From contig NZ_JAEUAX010000011.1 of assembly GCF_019511645.1 (NCBI RefSeq), positions 61,200 to 125,199 on the forward strand: 64,000 nucleotides of DNA, in the 5' to 3' direction. This document shows positions 56,311 to 64,000 of this stretch, piece after piece (position 1 is the stretch's first letter; each line of letters starts with the position of its first letter). This stretch comes from Microbacterium ureisolvens (GTDB lineage Bacteria; Actinomycetota; Actinomycetes; Actinomycetales; Microbacteriaceae). The translations under genes and the position numbers were made by a program. The notes beneath the pieces were generated by a model. It did no database searches. It saw only the letters and a program-made list of their open reading frames with translations, and was not told where the DNA came from.

Positions 56311-57234
56311 GTGAACCTCGACCAGCTCCGCGCCTTCGTGACCGTCGCCCAGCTGGGCAATTTCACCCGTGCCGCCGAGCAGCTTCACCTCGCGCAGCCG
56401 TCGCTCAGCCGCCAGATCTCCACCCTCGAGCAGAGTCTGGGTGCGGAACTCTTCAACCGCGCTCGCGCGGGCAGCACACCGACCGCAGCGGGCGAGGCGC
56501 TGCTGCCGCTTGCCCGCCGGATGCTGGCGGACGCGGCATCGGTTCGTCGCGAGATCGACGAGCTGGCCGGCCTCCGGCGCGGCCGCGTCCGTCTCGGCGC
56601 CACACCCACTCTCTGCATCAGCCTCGTCGCCGAGGTGCTCAGCGTGTTCCACACCGCGCACCCCGGAGTCGAGTTGCACATCACCGAGCGCGGCTCGCGC
56701 GGTCTGCTCGACGACCTGGCGGGCGGCGAACTGGATCTCGCGCTCATCACCACCTCGGGCGCAGCATCCGCGGAGAGATTCACTGTCACCCCGCTTCTCG
56801 TCGAAGAGCTCGTCGTCATCTCCTCGAGCAGCGCCCCTCCGCTCACGACGCAGGAGAGCATGGACCTCGGCGACGTCGCCGCGCTGCCGCAGGTCGCCTT
56901 CAGCTCGACCTACGATCTGCGCGCGACCACCGATGCCGCTTTCGCCGGGGCGGGACTGACGCCGCACACGGTCATCGAAGGCGCCGAGATGGATGCCGTG
57001 CTGCGCTTCGTCGAGCGCGGCATCGGCGTCGCGATCGTGCCCGCGATGGTGCTCATCGAGCGTTCCGGGCTGCGGTCGGTGCGCCTCTCGGCGCCGAGCC
57101 TGACACGCACCATCAGCGTCGCGCGGGTCACCGACATGTCTCCCACGTCCGCCGCCGAGGTGATGCAGCAGACGGTCGTGCGCACCGCCGCCGCGCTTGC
57201 CGCGGGATCGCAGGCGACGATGCGGCCCGCGTGA
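56311..57234 (+). CDS. LysR-family transcriptional regulator
   Basis: A 307-residue regulator: N-terminal HTH (LRAFVTVAQLGNFTRAAEQLHLAQPSLSRQISTLEQSLG) and a periplasmic-binding-like effector domain. Divergent from the FAD-oxidoreductase gene across 68 bases that contain ATTAC-N17-GTAAT (56261-56287), a likely operator. It should control that gene; its ligand is unknown. GTG start at 56311. Confidence 0.93.
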   Translation: MNLDQLRAFVTVAQLGNFTRAAEQLHLAQPSLSRQISTLEQSLGAELFNRARAGSTPTAAGEALLPLARRMLADAASVRREIDELAGLRRGRVRLGATPTLCISLVAEVLSVFHTAHPGVELHITERGSRGLLDDLAGGELDLALITTSGAASAERFTVTPLLVEELVVISSSSAPPLTTQESMDLGDVAALPQVAFSSTYDLRATTDAAFAGAGLTPHTVIEGAEMDAVLRFVERGIGVAIVPAMVLIERSGLRSVRLSAPSLTRTISVARVTDMSPTSAAEVMQQTVVRTAAALAAGSQATMRPA

Positions 57235-57250
57235 TGGGAGCGCCGGAATG

Positions 57251-57281
57251 TGACGGATGCCGTGGGCCGCAGCATCCGTCA
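57251..57281 (+). terminator. Terminator-like hairpin after the LysR gene
   Basis: TGACGGATGC (57251-57260) pairs perfectly with GCATCCGTCA (57272-57281) across 11 bases. No T-run. The arms carry the GGATGC/GCATCC word. Confidence 0.65.
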
Positions 57282-57408
57282 TCCGTATCGACCGATCGCC
57301 GATGGGCCAGGGGCAGGGTAGCGCGTGACCACGGCTGCGTCGACCCCCACGACGCACGCTCGGCCCGCGCGGATGGTGGATGCTCCATCGCTATTCCGAA
57401 GGAGCATC

Positions 57409-58356
57409 ATGTACTTCCACCTGCAACGGCTCATCAATCCGATCGAGCAGGACGAGCCCGACCCCGCGGCGGCCAATGCGCTGCAGGAGGGGCTCGGCGG
57501 CCAGTTCGGCGAGATGCGCACGATGATGCAGTACCTGTTCCAGAGCATCAACTTCCGAGGCCCCGAGGCGAAGCCCTACAAGGACCTCCTCCAGGGCATC
57601 GGCACCGAGGAGATCGGTCACGTCGAACTCATCGGCACGACGATCGCCCGTCTGCTCGATGGATCCCCTCGCTATCGGGGAGACTCCGACGACCCCGTCG
57701 ACGAGCCGGGCGCCGGGGGTGCCGTGCCGCTGAACATCGCCCTCTCCGAGGGCAACATCCATCACTACCTGGTCGGCGCCCAGGGCGCGCTGCCGGTGGA
57801 CGCCGCGGGCAACCCGTGGAGCGGCAGCTACGTGTATAACTCGGGCAACCTGGTGCTCGACCTGCTCTACAACCTGATGCTCGAGTCGACGGGGCGCCTG
57901 CAGAAGTGCCGCATCTACGAGATGACGGCCAACAAGACAGCACGGTCGACGATCTCGTACCTGATCGTGCGCGACCAGGCGCACGAGAACGCCTACGCCA
58001 AGGCGCTCGAGACGCTCGGAGTGAACTGGAGGACGGCGCTGCCCATTCCGAAGACGAACGCCGACCGGTTCCCGGAGGTCAAGCGCCTGCTCGACCTGGG
58101 CCTGCAGAGCACGCAGTACTCGTTCGATCTCGACGACCAGTCCGAGGCCGGCAGGATCTTCCAGGGCCTCTCGCCGTCAGGTGATGGAACCATGCTGGAT
58201 GCCTCGCAGCAGGCGCCGGAGGGGACACCGATCACCATCGCACCCGAGCGTCGCGAAGAGTTCTCGCCGGGAGCGGACGCGGAGCTGACGGCGCTGATCG
58301 CAGCCACCGCGGAGATGGAGATGGCCGACATGGAAGCGACGTTCGGACGCCTGTGA
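57409..58356 (+). CDS. Manganese catalase (non-haem)
   Basis: A 315-residue ferritin-like di-manganese catalase that dismutates hydrogen peroxide. Metal ligands in the four-helix bundle: GQFGEMRTMMQYLFQ, GIGTEEIGHVELIG, and later LVLDLLYNLMLESTGR and RDQAHENAYAKAL (Glu/His). MYFHLQRLINPIEQD at the N-terminus is family-typical. ATG 57409 with AAGGAG ribosome site. Its stop overlaps the glycosyltransferase GTG start. Confidence 0.9.
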   Translation: MYFHLQRLINPIEQDEPDPAAANALQEGLGGQFGEMRTMMQYLFQSINFRGPEAKPYKDLLQGIGTEEIGHVELIGTTIARLLDGSPRYRGDSDDPVDEPGAGGAVPLNIALSEGNIHHYLVGAQGALPVDAAGNPWSGSYVYNSGNLVLDLLYNLMLESTGRLQKCRIYEMTANKTARSTISYLIVRDQAHENAYAKALETLGVNWRTALPIPKTNADRFPEVKRLLDLGLQSTQYSFDLDDQSEAGRIFQGLSPSGDGTMLDASQQAPEGTPITIAPERREEFSPGADAELTALIAATAEMEMADMEATFGRL

Positions 58357-59126
58357 GAGGCGCCAGGCCCTCGGTGACGGTCGTCATCCCGGTCCGCGAC
58401 GACGCGGTGCTGCTGCGCCGGTGCCTCGAGGCACTGGTACGGCAGACGTGGGTCCCGGACGAGGTGATCGTCGTGGACGACGGCTCTCGCGACGGCTCCG
58501 CGGCCGTGGCCGCGGAGCACGGAGCGACCGTCGTCTGGGGTCCGGCGAGGGGAATCGCCAGCGCCGCCGCCTCGGGCTACGACATGGCAAGCGGTGAGGT
58601 CATCGCCCGCCTCGACGCGGACTCGATGCCTCCCGACGACTGGCTCGAGCGGCTCCTGCCTGCGTTGGCGGGCGATCGGTCGGTCGGCGCCGTCACCGGC
58701 GATGCCTGGTTCCTCGATCCATCCGGCAAGGTGCGGCGTCGTGCCGCGGCCGCGTACCTCGGCGCGTACCGTGCGGTGCTCCTGCCGACGCTCGGCCACA
58801 CCCCCTTGTTCGGCTCGAACATGGCGATGTGGCGCGACGTCTGGTCGGGGGTGTCCGACGAGGTCCACCGCGACGACGATCTGCTGCATGACGACATGGA
58901 CCTCTCGTTCCACATCGGCCGGACGCACCGCATCCTGCGCGTGCGGGGCGCCGCGGTCGGCATCTCGCCGCGACCGCTGAGCGTGGACGGCGCACGGCTG
59001 CTCCGTCTTCGCCGGGGCTTCCACACGGTGCTCGTCCACTGGCCGCAGGACTTCCCACCCCGGCGGTGGATGGCGCGGGCACGGTCGCTGCGGGGTCGGT
59101 CGCGATCGGCTCTGCGCCCGGCGTAG
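58353..59126 (+). CDS. Glycosyltransferase family 2
   Basis: A 257-residue GT-A enzyme: VTVVIPVRDDAVLLRRCLEALVRQTW, PDEVIVVDDGSRDGS and the metal-binding DADS in VIARLDADSMPPDDW, then GSNMAMWRDVW and DDMDLSFHIG (catalytic acid region). It should add a sugar to a lipid or wall acceptor. The GTG start overlaps the catalase stop (GTGA). No membrane helix, so cytoplasmic or peripheral. Confidence 0.88.
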   Translation: MRGARPSVTVVIPVRDDAVLLRRCLEALVRQTWVPDEVIVVDDGSRDGSAAVAAEHGATVVWGPARGIASAAASGYDMASGEVIARLDADSMPPDDWLERLLPALAGDRSVGAVTGDAWFLDPSGKVRRRAAAAYLGAYRAVLLPTLGHTPLFGSNMAMWRDVWSGVSDEVHRDDDLLHDDMDLSFHIGRTHRILRVRGAAVGISPRPLSVDGARLLRLRRGFHTVLVHWPQDFPPRRWMARARSLRGRSRSALRPA

Positions 59127-59208
59127 CGGTCGATTTCGCCGTGGTAGCCGTGCAAGCGGCGTGCAGGTGGGCGCGCGGCACGGGTGGACCGTCGGGTCGG
59201 ACCCTGCG

Positions 59209-60552
59209 TCAGTGGAACGGGCAGCGACCCCGCGTCGCCGAGGCGCGCACGAGCCCACCCGATCGCGGCTTGGTCGGAAGGCGTCGCCGATTGATGTCGA
59301 GCCCGGCGCCCGAGATCCGGAGTCGGGGATCGCTCAGCGCGGTGATCGCGGTGGCGAGACCCGCGATGGCGAGCTTCTCACCCGGGCATCGATGGCCGGT
59401 GCGAACGTCCGCGCCACCATGGGGGATGAACGCACGCAGCGTCTCATAGTCGTCGATACCGGCGAAGCGGCCGGGATCGAAGCGGTGGGGGTGATCCCAC
59501 GAGGACTCATCGGTGTCGGTGCCGAGAATGTCCAGAACGACGCGGCCTCCGCTCGGCAGCCGGACGCCGTCGAGTTCGACGTCGCTGGTAGCCCACGCGG
59601 GCAGCAGGGGGACGAAGGGCGCCGTTCGACGGACCTCTTGCGCGAAAGCCACCGCCAGGGGGCCCGGTGAGAGCGTCTCCCGGTCCGCGGATTCCGTCGC
59701 GATGCGTGTCCTCCATTCGGGGCGGTCGTGGAGCTCCTTGGCGGCGAACGCCACGAACCTGGCCACCGCGATCATCGGTCGGATCGCATTCTGCAGCTCC
59801 ACGCCGGCGAGCCGTGCATCGAGAGCCCGCCCGTTCACATCGAGGTGCCGTGCCCAGATATCGAGCGCCGTGCCGGGCGCCGCCGCGAGGCGCCCCTCGC
59901 GCGCTGCCTCGATCAGGCGCTTCGCGTGGGCATCGGACCACCAGCGGTTGATGAGCGCCATGCCGTAGCCGGGCGAATACGGCGTCCCGAAGCCGTCGAC
60001 GATCTGAGCCAGCCGCGCAGCCCATCGGGTCTGTGCTGCCGGGGTGCCGGGCAGGCCCGCCCACCGCATCGCCGAGCGTCCGAACGCCCCCACCGCGGCG
60101 TCGTACGCCGAGCGTGCCCCACCGCCGACCCACGCGGCGAGCTCAGTGCTCCACTCCTCCTGCAGCAACGGACGGAGCCGTTCCACCTGTGCGTCTTCGT
60201 AGGCGATGTCGACGAAGGCGGCTTTGCGGCGAAGGTGCGCTGGGCCGTCCAGGCTGTGCACGGATCCGTGTCCGAACAGCGTCTCCTGCACGATCGCGGG
60301 CATCGCGCCATGTCGCGCGATGACGTCTGCGTTGTAGAACAGGTCGACGCCTTCGGCGCCCCGTACGAGCATCGCGTCGCGGAACAGAAACCGCATCGGT
60401 GCGGCCCGCGCCCCGGGTCGCGCCCGCCGCCAGATGCGGGCGCCGAAGTCGTAGCCCCTCGTGAGGAGCGCAGGCGCGTCGTCGCGAAGCAGCGCCGAGA
60501 CGACTCCGCGCCGAGGCCCGTGCGTCAGGGCTTCAGGCCGACCTTGAAGCAT
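59209..60552 (-). CDS. Cytochrome P450, CYP152-like peroxygenase
   Basis: A 447-residue P450. The haem loop FIPHGGADVRTGHRCPGE carries the Cys ligand in the CYP152 style (GG-insert before GHRCPGE), and NAIRPMIAVARFV holds the I-helix Arg-Pro that anchors the fatty-acid carboxylate and replaces the acid-alcohol pair of monooxygenases. This group uses hydrogen peroxide directly to hydroxylate or decarboxylate fatty acids, needing no reductase; none is encoded nearby. ATG 60552 lies inside the C-terminal coding part of a broken alcohol dehydrogenase, so the start may be further in; residues 1-16 are not typical. Confidence 0.85.
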   Translation of the reverse strand: MLQGRPEALTHGPRRGVVSALLRDDAPALLTRGYDFGARIWRRARPGARAAPMRFLFRDAMLVRGAEGVDLFYNADVIARHGAMPAIVQETLFGHGSVHSLDGPAHLRRKAAFVDIAYEDAQVERLRPLLQEEWSTELAAWVGGGARSAYDAAVGAFGRSAMRWAGLPGTPAAQTRWAARLAQIVDGFGTPYSPGYGMALINRWWSDAHAKRLIEAAREGRLAAAPGTALDIWARHLDVNGRALDARLAGVELQNAIRPMIAVARFVAFAAKELHDRPEWRTRIATESADRETLSPGPLAVAFAQEVRRTAPFVPLLPAWATSDVELDGVRLPSGGRVVLDILGTDTDESSWDHPHRFDPGRFAGIDDYETLRAFIPHGGADVRTGHRCPGEKLAIAGLATAITALSDPRLRISGAGLDINRRRLPTKPRSGGLVRASATRGRCPFH

Positions 60553-60693
60553 CCGTCCTCGCTCTTCTGGAAGGTCTCGTAGAGGGCCGGCGCATCATCG
60601 AGGGGCGCCCGGTGAGTCACGAGATCCATCACGCCGGTCGGGTACGGTCTCGACGCTGATGCTCCGCTTGCCCTGCCACGTCACCGCCCCCAT
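60525..60693 (-). pseudogene. Internally deleted zinc-dependent alcohol dehydrogenase
   Basis: Minus strand from ATG 60693 gives MGAVTWQGKRSISVETVP, the N-terminus of glutathione-independent alcohol/formaldehyde dehydrogenases. The frame then shifts and continues VMDLVTHRAPLDDAPALYETFQ...KVGLKP to a stop at 60525, the C-terminus of the same family. Together about 55 residues remain of ~390; 169 bases is not a multiple of three, so the junction is also a frameshift. GGTGG precedes the ATG. A deletion removed the catalytic and coenzyme domains. Confidence 0.8.
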
Positions 60694-60888
60694 GGGACCA
60701 CCTCGCTCCTCGTGCTCGGAATCGCTCGCCTGTCGAACGTATGCCGGGGTCATCGCTCCCGCGCGTGGGTTGACGAGTTCGGACACGAGTGCGACGATGA
60801 CGGTTCTCGCGGCGACGAACGAGAAGAAGACCAGCGTTTCAGCTCCCACGGTTGCGGGGCCGCATGAAGCAAGCCGCACCGTAAGTGC

Positions 60889-61386
60889 TCATCGCGGTGA
60901 AGTTGAGGGACCGCCGTCGGCTAGACCCTGGCCGCCGGCGAGACCGACGAGCAGAATCATGGCCCGGTCGACCGTCGCCCGGAGTACGTCCTCGGGTTCG
61001 CCGCCGAAGTGGAACAGTTCGGCGCCCGACCCTGTGGCGTCGGCCCAACCGAGGAACACTGTGCCGGGCGGATGCCCGTCTTCGCTGTCGGGCCCGCCCA
61101 CACCGGTCGTGGCGACAGCGATGTCAGCCTGCAGGAGGCTGCGGACTCCTTGCGCGAGGCGGCTGGCGCACTCGGCGGAGCACGGGTCGAGACCGTCAGT
61201 CACGCCCAGCACCTGCTCCTTCACCGCCGTCTGGTAGGCGACGACCGCTCCGCAGAACCACTCGCTCGCATTCTCGCCCTTGCCGATCTCGCTCGCCAGC
61301 AAACCGCAGGTGAGCGATTCCGCGACGGCCACAGTGAGCGAATGCTCTGTGGTGAGCTCACTGAGGCGCTGGATCGGATTCTTCAC
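60889..61386 (-). CDS. CinA-family protein (nicotinamide-nucleotide amidohydrolase domain)
   Basis: A 165-residue free-standing CinA C-terminal domain: VAVAESLTCGLLASEIGKGENASEWFCGAVVAYQTAVKEQVLGV, then SAECASRLAQGVRSLLQADIAVATTGVGGPDSEDGHPPGTVF. This domain (PncC) deamidates nicotinamide mononucleotide to recycle NAD breakdown products. The first domain of full CinA is absent. ATG 61386; it is 38 bases after the GGDEF gene, same orientation. Confidence 0.88.
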   Translation of the reverse strand: MKNPIQRLSELTTEHSLTVAVAESLTCGLLASEIGKGENASEWFCGAVVAYQTAVKEQVLGVTDGLDPCSAECASRLAQGVRSLLQADIAVATTGVGGPDSEDGHPPGTVFLGWADATGSGAELFHFGGEPEDVLRATVDRAMILLVGLAGGQGLADGGPSTSPR

Positions 61387-61424
61387 GAGACCACCCTCCC
61401 ACGCGACATCTCCGGGTGCCGCCG

Positions 61425-62795
61425 TCAGAGTGCGGCGCTCAGGGTCATGCGGTCTTTGCCGGCGCGTTTGGCGTCGTACATGGCCGCGTCCGCACGCATC
61501 AGCATCTGTTCGGCGCCGGGGCGAGCATCGCTTCCTGGGCGGAACACCGACACTCCGACACTGACCGAGGCCGAGACGATGCCCTCCACGACGGGGATCG
61601 GCGCGCGGCAGATCGACAGGATCCGCTCCGCGACGATCGCCGCGGCCTCTGCGTCGGCGCCCGGGCAGACGGCGACGAACTCGTCGCCGCCGATGCGGCC
61701 GACGACATCTCCGGCGCGGACGCTCTGGGCGAGCCTGGTGGCGAGCTCGACCAGGACGAGGTCCCCCGCGGCATGACCGAAAGCGTCGTTGATGCTCTTG
61801 AACTCGTCGATGTCCAGGAACAGCACCGACAGGGGTTCGCCGCGTTCGATCGCCGCGGTGAGCGCCTCATCGAGGGTGAGTTGGAGCAGTTGCCGGTTGG
61901 CGACGCCGGTGAGCTGATCGTGGAGGGCGAGAGCTGCGAGCCGGCGCTGCAGCCTCACACGCACGAGGGTCTGCGAGGCTTGGCGGCCCAGCGCCCGCTG
62001 CAGGTCGTAGTACTCGGCATCGAAGTCGGCGCTGCCGTCGAAAAAGCACACGAGCGTGCCCTGTCGCACTCCGTCCGCCAGCAGCGGGGTCACGCTCAGC
62101 GACGTCAGGCCCGCCTCGCGAAGACCTGCGGCGACCTCCGGGAATTCGACACCGTCGGCGGTCACGACGGTCACGTCTTCGGTCTGCCGCAGGGGCGGAA
62201 CCGGAGCGACCCTCCCGGCCAGTGGATTGACGCCCGCTGTCAATGTGAGCTCGCCGTCGTCACCGGCAAGCAAGACCGCGGTCTCACGGGCACCGAAGGC
62301 GTCGCGGGCGGCCTCGGCGAACGACCGGGCCACTTCCTCGTCGGTGGCGGTCAGTCCGAACGTCGTGGAGAGCTCCTGAAGAACGCGGACGCGTTGCTGG
62401 GACGACTCTGCCGCGCGGCGGGCCGCGAGCAGGTCGCGTTCGTAGCGCACGCGCTCGGTGGCGTTGAACACGGCCATGCGGATGAGCGGACTCTCGCCGT
62501 CCTGTGCAGCGTTGATCAGGGCGGGCATCGTCGTGCCGTCGGCGCGGACGAGGTCGAGGGCGACCTCATCGACGGCATCGCGCAGGTGCATCATCGGTGC
62601 GACGCGCTCTTCCCACACACGCCGGCTCCCGGCACCTACCAGCGTCGCGATCGGTCGGTCGACGAGGTCGCCCCGCGCGTGTCCGGTCCATGTCAGGAAC
62701 CGGTCGTTGACATCGCGGATGACGCCGTCGATCGACATCGCGATCAGCCCGCACGGCGCGTGGTCGAACCAGCCGTCGGCGATCGATTCGGTCAT
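61425..62795 (-). CDS. Diguanylate cyclase with PAS and GAF-like sensor domains
   Basis: A 456-residue c-di-GMP synthase: PAS domain (~1-115; FDHAPCGLIAMSIDGVIRDVN), a GAF-like domain (~150-285), and GGDEF (~290-456) with LHDQLTGVANRQLLQL, LFLDIDEFKSINDAFGHAAGD and active site GRIGGDEFVAV. An RAGD exactly five residues before GGDEF forms the product-inhibition I-site, so activity should be feedback controlled. Divergent from an EAL gene across a gap with several palindromes. ATG 62795. Confidence 0.93.
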   Translation of the reverse strand: MTESIADGWFDHAPCGLIAMSIDGVIRDVNDRFLTWTGHARGDLVDRPIATLVGAGSRRVWEERVAPMMHLRDAVDEVALDLVRADGTTMPALINAAQDGESPLIRMAVFNATERVRYERDLLAARRAAESSQQRVRVLQELSTTFGLTATDEEVARSFAEAARDAFGARETAVLLAGDDGELTLTAGVNPLAGRVAPVPPLRQTEDVTVVTADGVEFPEVAAGLREAGLTSLSVTPLLADGVRQGTLVCFFDGSADFDAEYYDLQRALGRQASQTLVRVRLQRRLAALALHDQLTGVANRQLLQLTLDEALTAAIERGEPLSVLFLDIDEFKSINDAFGHAAGDLVLVELATRLAQSVRAGDVVGRIGGDEFVAVCPGADAEAAAIVAERILSICRAPIPVVEGIVSASVSVGVSVFRPGSDARPGAEQMLMRADAAMYDAKRAGKDRMTLSAAL

Positions 62796-63176
62796 GAGAT
62801 GAGGAACTCTCGTGTCTCGCGGAGGACTTCCTCCGTCGCGGAAAGGATCGGCAGCATCAGCATCCGACCGGTCGGGTGACCGGAAAGGTCACATTGTTCG
62901 GGTGCAGAACGGCAATCGTCCGGGCGTCGGTCATGGCGTCCTATCTGGCGAGGCAGTGGTGCCCCTAAGGAATCGTAGTCAGCGGACCGGGTCGCGCTCG
63001 ACGGGCCGGATCCGGCGGACAGATCGACGCGTGGTCGGACCGTGGCGCAAAGCAGTGGCTCTCTACCCGACGATGTCGGATGCCGTCAAGACGCAAGTTG
63101 GCCGTGCACCCGGTGCGAGAATGGCGGCACGGGAGGCACGGGTCGGGGTGACCGGCCAGCACCGAAGCGAGAAGCC
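62796..63176. promoter_or_regulatory. Palindrome-rich region between GGDEF and EAL genes
   Basis: A 381-base gap without a gene I can support. It contains CGGAGGA-CT-TCCTCCG (62820-62835), the 12-base palindrome CCGACCGGTCGG (62864-62875) and, directly adjoining, GTGACC-N5-GGTCAC (62876-62892). The last two look like operators for a shared regulator of the divergent genes. Three other open frames here have codon patterns of antisense shadows. Confidence 0.55.
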
Positions 63177-63926
63177 GTGGCTGTGAGAAGTGAGATATCG
63201 AGAGCGCTGACGCATGCGCTCGACCGCTCGGAGATCGCTGCGTGGTTCCAGCCCCAGATCGACCTGCTCAGCAATCGGGTGGTCGCCGTCGAGGCCCTGT
63301 GCCGCTGGAATCATCCGGAGTGGGGTCTGGTCGGACCGAACGTGTTCATCCCGGTCGCCGAAGAAGACGGGATGATCGGAGAGATCGGCCGGTACATGGC
63401 CACGCAGGCGATCGCGGTGATGGCCAAGTGGGGCATCGACGTATCGGTCAATGTCTCACCGGCGCAACTGCAGGACTCAGCGTTCGCCACGTGGCTGGGA
63501 CGGCTCGTCCAACGAATCAGCCATCCTGCCCGGCGACTCACGCTCGAGATCACCGAGGGACGCCACATCGGAAACGTGTCGGCGGTCGTCGCCAGGCTCG
63601 ACCGACTGCGGGCGATGGGGCTCGGCATCGCGATCGATGACTTCGGCGCCGGTCAGGCATCCCTCACCCAGCTCAAGCGGCTTCACGCCACCGAGCTGAA
63701 GATCGACCGCGCCCTGGTGGTGGACGAGTCGCCCACGGCTGAAAGAACGATGGGTACAGCGATCACCGTCGCTCACGATGCCGGTATCCGCGTCGTCGCG
63801 GAGGGCATCGAGACTCCGCAGCAACTGGAGAAGGTCAAGACGATGGGATGCGACCGGGGGCAGGGGTACTTGTTCGCCCGGCCCATGCCGCCCGGTCAGA
63901 TCGACGCGCTGCTGACTGCCCCGTAG
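63177..63926 (+). CDS. EAL-domain c-di-GMP phosphodiesterase
   Basis: A 249-residue single EAL domain that linearises c-di-GMP. Catalytic residues are present: VAVEALCRW (EAL Glu), VSVNVSPAQL (Asn), LTLEITEGRH (Glu), AIDDFGAGQASL (two Asp; loop 6), LKIDRALV (Lys, Asp), VVAEGIET (Glu) and GYLFARPMP, so activity is expected. No sensor domain. GTG 63177 is chosen; GTG 63183 is possible. The remaining 74 bases of the window hold nothing recognisable. Confidence 0.9.
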   Translation: MAVRSEISRALTHALDRSEIAAWFQPQIDLLSNRVVAVEALCRWNHPEWGLVGPNVFIPVAEEDGMIGEIGRYMATQAIAVMAKWGIDVSVNVSPAQLQDSAFATWLGRLVQRISHPARRLTLEITEGRHIGNVSAVVARLDRLRAMGLGIAIDDFGAGQASLTQLKRLHATELKIDRALVVDESPTAERTMGTAITVAHDAGIRVVAEGIETPQQLEKVKTMGCDRGQGYLFARPMPPGQIDALLTAP

Positions 63927-64000
63927 CGCCGCCCGCCCAGACCGTGCACCGGGGCGCCGCCGGCCCAGGCACATGCTCAGAAGCGGTGTCAACCCCCGCC

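Noticed and set aside
60595..60879. 94-codon minus-strand frame with hydrophobic segment
   Set aside because: Its end is the ADH N-terminus read past the deletion; the upstream part has no recognisable domain.

Overview
The window is a 64 kb, very GC-rich (roughly 70%), densely coding chromosomal segment from an actinobacterium. Gene content points to Microbacteriaceae, most likely Microbacterium or a close relative: DUF4032, DUF3027, DUF3263 and DUF2332 proteins, an XPB-type helicase beside its helicase-associated partner, a DtxR repressor, a lone WXG100 protein, groEL under CIRCE control, and the LexA-controlled imuA'-imuB-dnaE2 mutasome. I see no prophage, insertion sequence, CRISPR array or rRNA operon.

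Layout. 0-7 kb: end of cysS, rlmB, a NAD(P)-binding protein, DUF4032, an orphan sugar-type ABC ATPase, a DsbA-like membrane protein lacking its cysteine pair, and tRNA-Thr. 7-13 kb: a DMT transporter and a purine-catabolic run (DUF6986 lyase, ureidoglycine aminohydrolase, CitE-like lyase, peroxiredoxin, hydroxyisourate hydrolase, uricase). 13-21 kb: nitroreductase/msrB, small conserved genes, a cold-shock gene, groEL with two CIRCE elements, and response regulator - kinase - WXG100. 21-25 kb: a SufR-like regulator divergent from a ferredoxin-reductase/FolP2/RibD-C operon, then an SRPBCC gene and a TetR gene that share an operator motif. 26-33 kb: secreted 5'-nucleotidase, XPB pair, extended cold-shock protein overlapping DUF3027. 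33-42 kb: an Opp-type ABC importer operon ending in a GH3 beta-glucosidase, with a divergent TetR. 42-47 kb: serC, dtxR, an M23 peptidase behind a candidate c-di-AMP riboswitch, a candidate structured RNA with its own terminator, and an HNH nuclease. 47-54 kb: MarR/EamA with two operators, then the SOS mutasome. 54-64 kb: FAD oxidoreductase with divergent LysR, manganese catalase, glycosyltransferase, CYP152-type P450 beside an internally deleted alcohol dehydrogenase, CinA, and divergent GGDEF and EAL genes.

Functional themes. Several units pair hydrogen-peroxide producers or users with detoxifiers (uricase with peroxiredoxin; CYP152 peroxygenase near manganese catalase). Regulation is unusually readable: a LexA box lies between a near-consensus -35 and -10 that imply a leaderless imuA' mRNA, two identical MarR half-site palindromes cover the EamA start codon, and CIRCE elements cover the groEL promoter.

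The observations most worth pursuing are the structured-RNA locus at 45.2-45.4 kb, the riboswitch candidate at 44.0-44.1 kb, the palindromic insertion in dnaE2, the ADH deletion scar, the TetR/SRPBCC operator set, and a recurring GGATGC/GCATCC word that is kept against codon bias and appears as inverted pairs in terminators. All calls come from reading the sequence; no database search was run.
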